Source: Thysanoteuthis rhombus
Taxonomy: Eukaryota > Mollusca > Cephalopoda > Oegopsida > Thysanoteuthidae
Direction: 5' to 3'
DNA length: 64,000 nucleotides
NCBI GenBank assembly: GCA_963457665.1
Contig: OY735206.1
Coordinates: 60,860,205-60,924,204 of the forward strand
Part shown: positions 1 to 10,620 of the stretch, piece by piece
How the letters are laid out: every line of letters starts with the position of its first letter
How positions within the stretch are numbered: the first letter of the stretch is position 1
Notes under the pieces: generated by a model
The model's database searches: none
What the model was told of the DNA's origin: nothing
Seen by the model: only the letters and a program-made list of their open reading frames with translations
Program-made: the position numbers and the translations under genes

Positions 1-2250
1 GAGTGATGTTGGGGGGGGGCAGAGTTATTGAATTTAATTGGTTGGAAAAATTGTTAATCTGACAAGGTTTTGTCATCACAGGTGCCAGTAAATTGGAGTA
101 CTGTATTATATATTACTCCATGTGAAAAAATTCATTTACATTTGAATTTCTATGGAATGATTTAAAAAATTTTTTTTTTTTTAATTTAGAAAAGAAACTG
201 CTAAAGTTCTTTCAGTAAAAGAGTCAATTGTCACAGACTGAGAAACAAACCGAAAAAAAAATCACTATTAGATGTCATAATATAAATGTGGAAAAGTACA
301 AGAATGTTAGCTAGGATTATAAAACTAATGACCTTATATAATTAAAGTACAAGGTAAATATCTTGCTTCATTTAGCAGAATTTTCATTTACTTCTTTAAC
401 TTCCTTAAAACTGCATCCTTAACTATCTAGTTGACTATCCCATGAAGAGCCTGGGATATGTTACAGCAGTACATTGCAGTTTCACTCTCGTGGATGGATG
501 TTATCCAATACTAAAAATGACCTTTGTCCTAGTTCTAAAAGTTAGTTGGTTTCATTTTGGAGACACTACCCAACAAAAAAATACCAGAATTAGTGCCACA
601 AATCAGAAGGGCTTCAGTCCAAAGCTTATACTAAAGCACGTGCACTCAAAATTTTTAGCTTATAGATTTCCATACATACATGCACACTTTTTTTCTTGAA
701 AAAAAAAAGCTCTTTTTATCACTCCTTTTTCATAATTTTCTTTGCACACAAAAACTGAAATCCACTCAAATTTAGAAGTGTTACCATGAAATTATTGGAT
801 TACTACTATTTTCTCTCTTTTTTTAAACAAATGTTTTTTGGTGGAACTATTTTTGATAGGAACTTTTAAAAACATCTATTCTCAGTAAATCAATCAAGAT
901 TTTATAAATTACTAAATATCAGTTAAGAGCTTGAACCCATGATAAAGATTGGTGGTCTTCTTCGATTACTCACCTATCATATCTTGTAATCTTCTTCCGA
1001 CAAGTATTTTATAACTAAGATATTGGCATTCTTTTTCTAAAATTGAACTTGGATTTATTATAGAAGCCAATTCAAAAAATGTTTAAATGTTGAGATACAA
1101 ATTTCAAAGATGCTTGAAGAAGATTACACCATAACCAGCACTAAAAGAAGGAATACTAATAGATTCTACATTAGTAAAATGAAGAAATTTTGTTTCGAAA
1201 TATGTTGCTAGCACAAAATGGTGTAAACAGTAACAGTAACAGTGTGCTATATTCTTGAACAATGCCAAAACAATGTAGATTTCTTATTACTGCCTTCGCA
1301 ATAAAAGTAGATTCCTTTTTCTTGCTTGGGTCTTTGAATGAGTGGAAATATTTAAATGATAACTGGAGCATTTTAATAAGCAACTCCACTTATACTGATT
1401 TATTGTTACAAACAATTGAGAAAGGAAATCTTTTCCCAAAATTAGATCTGCCCAGGAAAATTGTGCTACTGAGGGGTGGGCAATACTGCAGACAGATCTT
1501 TATATATAGGCATCTTCAGTCTCACATTCTGTTGACTGGAGAAGCTAAACAGGAATACTTATGAAGATTGTTATTGATACACCCTGCCTGCATTGATTTA
1601 CAGTCCTTTTTTAAGTAATGCACGAAATTAATTAATAATTATTGTCTCTTCTCTGAAATTGCTGTACAGACTTAAAGACAATAAAAGAGTTTGTCATTTT
1701 CCAGTTTTGTGCCATATCACAAAAAGATCTTTTTTAATTATTTCTGACATAATTAGGCTTTTTTGCCTTCATCATAGACATTAATTCTGAATTTACCATG
1801 CTTACCAATGAATTTAACACAGTTCAGTTTCTAATGACCATACTGGCTTTTCTTATAGCCATTTTGATTTAAAGATTACAAAATAAAAACCTTTTACTTC
1901 GATGTTCATTTTATCAATAGGAAAAAAAAATGGAATGATTAGAGTTTCACTTCTATCAAATTGAAATGCTTCCTTTTCTATATCACAATTTTTTTTTTTT
2001 TAAATTTTATATGCACAAAAGCAATAGATTTGGTTTATCGTATATATAAATATTTTTAAGGCATTTTCAAATTGATGTAAAAAAATATATTTAGTTTGAA
2101 GCATTTTAATGACTGATAATCAAACGGTGACTTAGAGATGGAAGTCGGTTTTGTACAGTGGTGATCATGACCTGATAGTTCCGAGCATGACAATTCAGTG
2201 CAAAGACAGTTCATTACATATATATTGGCAATTCTGGCATGAACTTATTC
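1..2250. other. AT-rich non-coding stretch
   Basis: I see no gene, RNA or recognisable repeat here. Open frames are short, lack family motifs and are what AT-rich intergenic DNA gives by chance. Homopolymer A/T tracts are frequent, and there is a short G run near the left edge. Confidence 0.6.
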
Positions 2251-2362
2251 ATATTTGGATACTCTAGAACAGTATTGTTTTCTTTTCAAGTTACACCCAT
2301 TCGAGCTTATAATTTTGCTGCAATCCTTCACTAATTTAAAACTAAATAAATTAACTCCATGT

Positions 2363-2622
2363 ATGGAGTTTATCTTATCGGAGAAAGAGCAAAAGCGCAT
2401 CTTATTAAATGGATTTTGCTATCATTTAGAAAGAAGAGTGGAAAATAAAGAAAAGTCTAGGCATTGTAATGAAGACAAATGCAAAGGTCAAATCTACATT
2501 AATGGAAGTTTGGGAAAATATCATGGAACATAGCAATGAAGGAGACACTTTCAAATATTCGTGAGAGAGCTGATGTGTCTAATGATACTCAGGATAATGC
2601 AAGAGACAATAGTCTCTTTGCA
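2363..2622 (+). pseudogene. FLYWCH zinc-finger relic
   Basis: The first part reads MEFILSEKEQKRILLNGF, then CYHLERR, then the cysteine pair HCNEDKC and GQIYINGSLGKYHG. This is the layout of a FLYWCH zinc finger: a conserved LxxxGFxYH start, a C-x4-C pair, then a His pair. The expected HNH ending appears in the neighbouring frame as EHSNEGDTF, with the last His replaced by Asn. It is followed by a segment ending SNIRERADVSNDTQDNARDN, which resembles the linker after FLYWCH fingers in transposon-derived proteins. A frame change and a TAG stop at 2531 separate the two parts, and the aromatic residue before the first Cys is lost. It is therefore broken. FLYWCH domains occur in host regulators and in MULE-type transposases; I cannot tell which this came from. 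Confidence 0.5.
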
Positions 2623-2639
2623 ATCATAATAATTTCCAA

Positions 2640-5540
2640 AAATTATTCAAGTCAAAAATTAATTTCAATTTTTGTATCTCCTCAAATTATTTTAATTCAA
2701 TTGTTTGTTTTGTTTTCCTTGCACTGAATTTTGTTGTGTGTAGAATCGTCTTGTGCAGAATTCCCGGCAAACCAGTGGTGATATAATAGTTGTTAAATAT
2801 ATTTTATCTATATATCAAAATATGATATAACTAGAAGGTAGTACTTTTTTTTTTTTTTTTCTATCAAATTCTGGTTAGTATGGTTACTACATATTTTCAT
2901 GATGTCTTGTACTTAAAGAAACAGATATTTCTAATAAAGCATCAGAAATTAAACTACCAACCCTCTAAAGGGTTTGAATCCAATCAAATTATCTTAAAGA
3001 TGCTGACTTCTTATAAGTATAGTTAACCGATCTTTAATGCTGTAGTGAACAGAATGTTAATTTATTTTTTTCTCATAAAAAAACATTCAATTTCTTTTGA
3101 TGTCAGATATTGTTGAAAAAAAAAAATCCATTTACCTGTTGATATTTTGTATTTCTGCTCTAAATGATTAGAATACTAACAGTCCTGAATTAAAGCATGA
3201 GATGTATATGCTGTATGTATGACAATTTTTAACATGCCATTTGAATAAAGATTTTCATTTTTTAAATCATGTGAGGACAGTCATTGATATGGATAACCTT
3301 GAAAATAAAATAACGATAAGTCTGGAGATGGTGATAATTTTTACAGAATGTAAAGATAATCATTATTTTTTTCTGATTGGAGTTTTTTTTTTTTTTACAT
3401 TCAAGGGATTAATCTCCATTGATTTTTCAAACAACTTCCCTCTCAAATAAAGGATCTGTGAAAATTGCAACTGCTTTCAAGGCCCTGTATTCCATTACTC
3501 TGTACCAACAGTTTGCATGGGATATATCTAAGATTAGATGTCCATTCATACTCATGCATACAAACTCAGTCTTGTAAAATCTATAATACTATTATTATAG
3601 AGAATTATTTTCCTAAGAATATTATCAGAAATAATAAGATAATCTTTGTTGTGTAAACTGGATAATGATTAAACAATGTCGTAGTTTGTGCCATGACACA
3701 TTACAAAAAAAAATGGTTCTGTACAAAATCACATGAGTCTACATTTAAGCTTTACCAACAACTGTAATGCTTTGTATATGTAGACCGTTAGTTTACAGTT
3801 ATGGAAAACTAGTCTTTCATTAATAGCCATTCAGTATTGTTCTTTCATGATATCTATTATTGATTTTGTGGATTTTGTATATATTTTTATTTTTTCATTC
3901 TAAGAAAACAAAAAAAAATCAATTATGCAATATTAAGTGTCCTTAGTTGATGAAGTAATAAATTTGATTTCATAAAATAATTGCTGGATGTTGTACATGC
4001 CCATTCAAACAAACTTGATGGAAAAAAAAAACAAAAAAAAACATAGCCCAAATCAAAATGTATAAACTTCTCCAAAATTTGTCATAGTTGAATAAAAATA
4101 GAAAATAATGTTATTCCTGCCTTGTTTTAGTTTTATTTTGAATCACAGGTAAGGATATATTTACATATTTCTTTATATGGCTTGAAATGATATTTTATTT
4201 CATTTTCTTTGTTTGAGCCGTCTCTTTTAAATATGTCACTATTTCGACTACAAGTTATCTTGAAATGAATGTATTGATTGGATACCTTTCTGTCATAATA
4301 TTTCACATCCTAAAAAGGGTTAAAAGATTTAAAATTACAATGCAAAAAATCAGGGTTAGAAGAAACCTATTTTCATGTTTCAGGCCTCTACTTCATTGTT
4401 TTTATGCTTCTTGTAATAATTCTTTTTTAATTTAATCTAAGGTTATTTTGTCTGTTTTTCTCCTTCATTTGCCTCACCAGTATGGTTGAGTGAAAATCAA
4501 TATTACAACTTTTTGTCAAGCATGATATGATATTGACACTGAATTGATTTTTATTTAAAGGGCTGAACTAAGCTCTGTAACTGTGGCACATTTCATATAC
4601 ACTCCTGCCATTTTACCAAATTCTATCAACTAAAAAATTACCTCTGAATTTTTATTTGGTCTGCCTTTTGATCTTAGACCAGTGTTCTCTTGTAAGACTA
4701 GCAGTAGTCTATCAGCTTTTTTTTTGAATTTGAGGAAAAAATATTCCTTTTCTTAAATCATTCTAAATTCTAGTGAGTGCTCAGAGACTTAAATAGAGAG
4801 AAGCCACAATTATCCAAACAAGTCAGGCAGTATTTTGTTTGCATAAGAATGGGATCAGAGATCAAAAAAAAATGCAAGTCATACTGAACACAATCATGGG
4901 ATCTTGAAATCTTGTACAGATAATCTGAAATTTGGATAACCAAAGTTTCTCAGTGATTTCTAAAATTCTCAGTTATACTTTAAAAATTACAAATGTATCC
5001 CATAAGTTTCAAGGATATCAAATATAGCCCAAAAACTCTTGAGTAAAAATGTTACCATAATACTACATTCGAAATATTTTTCTGTAATGTAGAACAAATC
5101 ATTGCATCAAAGTGACTAATCAGAGTTTGAACTGATTAGTACACTTCACTTGTCTAGAGAAATATATCTTGTAAATACCTCTGCCAAAGAAGTTGGAAGA
5201 GGTATATGTATTGACTTGTATCTGTTTATCTCAATTCTCAATGAATTTCAATGACATTTTGTGGAAGGTTGGACTAATTGGGAAGGAAGAAAAGGTTTAA
5301 TCAGTAAAAGCATTATTACTCCATTATAAGAATGAAAGAAATAATTTTAAATAACAAATCTTAGAAGTAATTGTTGGATGAGGTCAGAAGTTCCCTTTTT
5401 GTTTTGCATAACGTTATGTTTAAACATTTATCATTGATGATGATGATGATAATAATAAGATTGAAAAGCATTGATTTAATGGCCTTCAGTATTAACACTT
5501 TGAAGTCCAAAATGTGAAATTGGACGCATACATAAATACA
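2640..5540. other. AT-rich non-coding stretch
   Basis: No gene or named repeat recognised. The stretch contains many A/T homopolymers and scattered short open frames without motifs. Confidence 0.55.
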
Positions 5541-5548
5541 CACACTAA

Positions 5549-5550
<2 letters not shown>

Positions 5551-5590
<40 letters not shown>
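5551..5590. repeat. (TA)n microsatellite
   Basis: Uninterrupted TA dinucleotide run of about 40 bp. A second run lies about 100 bp downstream. Confidence 0.95.
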
Positions 5591-5591
<1 letters not shown>

Positions 5592-5621
5592 CGCAAACAT
5601 AACTACCGTTTGTCTTTTTTG

Positions 5622-5650
5622 AGTAACTTCTTTTTGTTTCAGAAGTTACT
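5622..5650. other. Perfect 10-bp hairpin between TA arrays
   Basis: AGTAACTTCT (5622-5631) and AGAAGTTACT (5641-5650) are exact reverse complements separated by 9 nt. The hairpin sits between two (TA)n runs that can also pair, so the region could extrude as a cruciform. No function is implied. Confidence 0.8.
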
Positions 5651-5685
5651 AATTTTGTTATTCTGATGGTGTAACATTCACATTA

Positions 5686-5687
<2 letters not shown>

Positions 5688-5719
<32 letters not shown>
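5688..5719. repeat. (TA)n microsatellite
   Basis: Second TA dinucleotide run, about 32 bp, on the other side of the short hairpin. Confidence 0.95.
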
Positions 5720-5722
<3 letters not shown>

Positions 5723-6062
5723 AAGAAACAAAAAGGATATAAACAAGAACTCAAGGGTATTTATATTCTTAATTGGTAAGAGGAATATTGATCAAACTTA
5801 TCCTAAATTTTATGGGACTGATTAATTGTTTTAAAAGAACTTGAAATAATTGAATTATTAAAATTGATTTTGTTAACTAAAAGGGTGCAGGAAAAAAACT
5901 TGATTTCTATTTTGATTAGCTATTTGATTTTTGTACAAAAATGCTTCTACTTTGTTTGGAAAGTTACTAAAATTTTGTACTTTTGGAGAAGCAATTCTTT
6001 TTTTTTCTTTTTTATTTGCATGAAACATATGCTTATTTAGATTTTTAATAAAATTTAACTTG

Positions 6063-6454
6063 CAGTAAACCCTTAAATCAATGTTTGTGGATATAATGAA
6101 TTTCGATTATATAACAGACCATTTCATGAATATTCTATTTCATTTCTATGGATTAGTCATCAATGAAATGTTGCAAATAACCTTTCATTTTATAAAATAT
6201 AACCAAATTATTTTTTCAAAACATCAATAGATTTCAGCTAAGCTTTTGGGTCCCACCCAAAAGGTTTAGGAACCACTAGACTACACTGTCAAAAATTATA
6301 TCATTTCATATTGTATATTGCATTAGAGCTCTTTTTACATTAAAAAAAAAAAAATAGTAAAAAATCGCCACCCGGCTTACATTCAGATTTTACTGACTTT
6401 CGGCATTAATGGGTACCCATTTCTCCCCAGAAGTGTTGGATCGAGGGTTTACTG
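6063..6454. mobile_element. pogo/Tigger-type MITE
   Basis: The left end reads CAGTAAACCCTTAAATCA. The reverse complement of the right end reads CAGTAAACCCTCGATCCA. These are terminal inverted repeats of the CAGTAAACCCTCG class typical of pogo/Tigger DNA transposons. The right flank is TA (6455-6456), the expected target; the left flank is TG, probably a mutated TA. The 392 bp interior encodes nothing, so this is a non-autonomous copy. Confidence 0.65.
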
Positions 6455-6459
6455 TATTT

Positions 6460-8035
6460 CATTTTTATGATGACAGCCCCTGCAAATTATTTATGTGAAT
6501 AAAATGTTGCATTTATATTTGAACCATTCTCTTGGATTAAAGTTACAAAAAATTTCAATATCCACGCTCTAACAATAGTATTCCAGTTACAAATGATTGA
6601 AGACCACATGTTTTGCAGCAAAGGAAATAAATGTTTCCTTTCTTTTTCTTCAAGATTGGACACTTCTTGCAAAACGTTTGAAATTATTTTATATGCTGCA
6701 TTGGCAAACTGATTTATAGACAAAATTTACAGCAGGAAAGATTAAATTCTTCATTTTTAATCTCAATCTTTTGCCAACTTGGATGTTTCTCTTCATTGTT
6801 AGAATTCAGTTTTACCCATGTAGTTTACATTCATTTACATAAATTATCTATAAGGCTTTTCGCAAATTTTTTTGTTCATTCATAGATAAAAAAACATGTT
6901 TATTTAATCTATCCTTAAAAATAAGATAAAATGAAGAGAGGAATGAAGATGAGTTTTTTGCTCTTGGATATTGTATAAATTCAATTATCTGGAAGATATT
7001 TTTCAAAATTTTTATCTAAATCTTTTGGTTATGAGAAGAAAAAAAAATGCAACTTCTAAATTGTTACTGTTGCATAAACAAATAATCTTTCAACCCTCAG
7101 ATTTACCATCTTTCATGAGCAATTTTGTTGCCAGTCATTTATTTCTTTTTTCGTTCCTGGTCATCTTTGTTCACAAGTCTACTGTCCATGCGGTCCTTTT
7201 AAATAGTATGCAAAAAATTGTTTAACATTCTGAAGCTTTTGCAGTTTTTATAAAGACGGATAATAGACTTATTACAGATTTGTTATTTTTGAAAAAATAA
7301 TTTGGGGCCATTAGGATAATGGCCTGTTTGAAAATTTGTGGTGAGTTTTATATTCTGGTGTATTATCTGCAGTGACTTTTACTTCTTAGAAATGTGTGAT
7401 AGATGTGCTATGCATATGCATTAAAACATGACACTTAATCCTAGGCTAGTCTTTCACATTAAAAGTTGTCCTTGGAGAGAAAGAAGTGTCCTCCATATTT
7501 GTTTTTGAGGGAGTAACCCAGAACTGTTCTGCTAATAATGGTAAAAATAGATCTTGATTGAAAGAAAATGTTTTAATGCAGCAGAACTTCATAAGTTTTA
7601 CAAAAATTTGAACCTTTCCAATATTTTTATTCAGTATTTTGAGGCATTTGGCCCTCAATAAATAATGGTATTATGGATTTTTTCTTACTTCAAAATTCCC
7701 CTTCAGTAACCACCTTGACCCATCTCTAAATTTGTCACTAATGCCTCAAGTACTTCTCTTTTCTATCCAACTTTGAACTTACAGACATTGCAAAAAAATA
7801 CTGTTGTATATTATTTCTACAAGAAGTTTGTTTATGTATATATGTATATCCTTTTTTTTCCTGTTTCTATTTTTTCTTTTTTGTTGACTTCTCTTCTAGT
7901 TTTAATGGACCTTGTTAAACTGACAATAAAAAAAATTCTGCTACTCTCTAAGTTCATGTAATTTAAAGTATATGCAAAAATTAAATTATGTATATACTGG
8001 TTGTTGAAATTTTGTAAAAATTGGATTGCCCTACT
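6460..8035. other. AT-rich non-coding stretch
   Basis: No gene recognised. Open frames of 62-84 codons occur on both strands but carry no family motif. Confidence 0.55.
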
Positions 8036-8039
8036 TCTA

Positions 8040-8405
8040 CAGGTTGAGTACCTCTTATCTGAAATGTCTGGGACCAGTAGAGTTTGGGATATATTTGCAT
8101 ATTCATAATGAGATGTATTGGGGATTGGGCTTGTAATGTGATGAGGAGGGTAATTTTGGGTTTATTAATGTATGTTTATCTTCCATCTATTAGAATTGGG
8201 TACAAAAACCGTTTTGGGGTTTGTTTTGCTTGTTTTATTTTTTTTATAGTTTTAATTTAAAATTATTTTAAATGCCGTTGTATTTCAATCCTATTGTTTA
8301 CTGGAATTTTTTCAAGTTCAAACACAGCAAACATTGGCTTTTAAAATGCTTGAGGTTTTGGAACGTTTTGATGTTCAGAGTTTCAGGTAAGGGTTACTCA
8401 ACCTG
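8040..8405. mobile_element. Tigger-family MITE, vertebrate-like
   Basis: The left end is CAGGTTGAGTACCTCTTATC. The reverse complement of the right end is CAGGTTGAGTAACCCTTACC. Both are flanked by TA (8038-8039 and 8406-8407), the target duplication of Tc1/mariner/pogo elements. The 366 bp body has no coding capacity. From memory, the ends and the left interior (GGGACCAG, then ATATTTGCATAT and CATAATGAGAT) resemble mammalian Tigger non-autonomous elements. The MITE call rests on the sequence; the family link is recalled and was not searched. Confidence 0.75.
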
Positions 8406-8409
8406 TATT

Positions 8410-9530
8410 ACTATGGAGGCAGTCTAGGTGGTTTTTTCTCTTTTAATTGAAAATAAACGAATAAAAACCAACTGCAGTAATTTATTAATTTTACTTTGAA
8501 AATACTCTAAAATCATTTGTCGTTTTTCGTTTTTTGCTTTATCAGTTGGATAAATATGAAAGTATCCAAGCCTCTATTATATCACAAGGTTTATAAAGCT
8601 ATCTAATATAATGTCGATTTGCAAATTAACATTACTATTTTTGACATGTATGATGCTGTTAAAGAGAAGAATTCATTTTTTACTTTTTATATTGCAAAAA
8701 TTGGCAGCTCAAAATATATTTTCTTTTATCAAAGATTTTCTTACTTTTTCTTGAAACCAAAATTTAAAATCCATCCGGCGTTCTATGCTTAAATCCAAGT
8801 AAAAGGATTTGTCTATACTGGAAGTAGTGAAAAAAGTAGTTTAGTATTTTCAATACTTGAACAGTACAGTTAAAAATAAGGGGTTGATGACTTTATTATG
8901 CTCTTGTTGTTTTAAATCAGTAATTTTGATCGAAGAGCTGATATGCAGTTTCCTTAAGGGAAAATGGTTAATGATTAAACAAAGCAGATATAGTAATATT
9001 TATTTGAAAAATCAATTTAGTATCAAGTGACAGTAACATACATAGTATTCCAACTCAGTGACTATTTTCCATGTATAGAAGCCAGTGTTTTTGATTTGTA
9101 ACACAAAATGTGATGCTATGTCTTTGTACATATTCAAGTCTAGACCAGATACACTTTTCATATGTTGCATAAATAATCCAAATATCTCCATATGGTATGA
9201 TTTATGTTGTTTGGTAGGCTGCAAAAACATTGCAAATCGTAGCTATGATCATGGACTTCTTAATAAAAATTTTAAAACACACTGTAATAATTTAATATAT
9301 GTCTTCTGAAGTCTCAATTGCATGAAACTAAAAAAGTTTGATGAATAGAAAATAAATACTTTTTTGCTTATTCAAAGCTGGTTTTAGACTGTTTTAATGT
9401 CACTTTTTGCAGATCACACAATATGAACCATCAGTTGTAATGTACTATTTAGATGAAAGTGCAGTCTACTACTTCTCCTTGATGATCAAAAATTTTCTAT
9501 AGTCTCGTAACAACAGCAACTTGGGAACCT
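8410..9530. other. AT-rich non-coding stretch
   Basis: Nothing recognised. Overlapping open frames at 9012-9309 on opposite strands have no family features. Confidence 0.55.
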
Positions 9531-9534
9531 CACT

Positions 9535-9900
9535 ATTGGGCAAACTTATCTAACAAACTATTACTATTGTGTAGTGAGGTCAGTTGGTGCCAGACTGAGA
9601 GATTGGCTAGTTTCTAATCAGCAATAAAAAGAAATACAAGTTGATGATAGGCTTCCGTACTTTAATATTGTGGACGTTAGTTTTAGACTGGACCAAAAAT
9701 ATCCCCCCCCCCCTCGGTTCAAGATCCTTTGAACTCTTAGGAAATATAGTTTAAATTCTCCCCCTATGAAATATCTAAAGCATAGAACTATTTTCTTGGG
9801 GTAAAATGCAATTTTTAAAGATTTCTCACACTATTTCTTGTATATACTAAAATCTATGAAAAAAAATTTTTGATTGAAAATGATCACATATTTCTGTATT
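9535..9900 (+). repeat. Dispersed repeat family A, copy 1
   Basis: Similar to 42500-42880. The best-matching core runs from a GAACTCT(T)AGG motif through GAAATATCTAAAG, ATAGAAC and TTTTCTTGGGGTAAAA, preceded in both by a GGCTTCC(A/G)TACTTTAA block. It has a C12-13 run in the middle and no coding capacity. Family unknown; it could be a MITE or part of a larger retroelement. Confidence 0.65.
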
Positions 9901-9978
9901 CCAGTAAATTGAATAATGCCTAACCACACAGAACTTTGAAATGGTTATTTCTCCTTATAAAAAAATCAAAAAAGTATA

Positions 9979-10618
9979 TGAGGTGTGGCTATTAAATAAT
10001 GAGACTGATACTGCAATTCTATTTGAATGAATGAAACTCACATTTCACTTGCTTTTCCCTTTAATATATTCTCCTTCTGCATTCTGATCAAAGCAGTGCA
10101 GTAGGTCTTCTTCAGTTAGTTGTCTCATTTTTTTTCTTTCGTTTCTGAATAGATTCCATCTGGTTCCATTAAGTGCTGACTTGATTTCAGGGAACAGAAG
10201 AAAAAGTCGAATGGTGCTAGATCAGGTGAATATAGTGGGTGGACAAGTATTGTGATATGTTTCTCGGACAAAAATTGCTTTGCTAAGTTTGCTAGTGTAT
10301 TGTTTTGATGAAGGATAAAAGCCGTTTTCGCAAAGCTGGTCCCTGCTTCCAACCTGTTTTTATAAAGTTTCCAAAACCTGTTTGTAATACTGGTTCAGTA
10401 TTGCTCCATCTGGAAGCCGATTTGCTGGTTCTTGACATGCATGAGTATACACGATGCTCATCATCTCAACTATCACAAAATCTCGTTACCACTTGAACTT
10501 ACGTAGAGAGAGCGTACATCCTTCCCCATAAACTTTAGCCAGCCTATGAAAAAATTTGGTATCTGTTTTGTTCAATTTTATCAAAATTCCAGTCTCGTTA
10601 TCTGATGGCCACACTTAG
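9979..10618 (-). mobile_element. Mariner transposon, internally deleted
   Basis: The left end TGAGGTGTGGCTATTAAATA and the reverse complement of the right end CTAAGTGTGGCCATCAGATA are inverted repeats continuing into A(T/C)GAGACT. They are flanked by TA at 9977-9978 and 10619-10620. On the minus strand about 75 codons (10125-10352) contain HPLYSPDLAPFDFFF, the mariner catalytic-domain signature, preceded by FILHQNNTLANLAKQFL. A little upstream on the same strand RLAKVYGEGC matches the N-terminal helix-turn-helix region. The middle of the transposase is missing: the element is 640 bp against about 1.3 kb for intact mariners. It cannot be autonomous. Confidence 0.9.
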
Positions 10619-10620
10619 TA

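Noticed and set aside
5361-5600. 79-codon minus-strand frame with Tyr/Ile repeats
   Set aside because: It is the translation of the (TA)n microsatellite.
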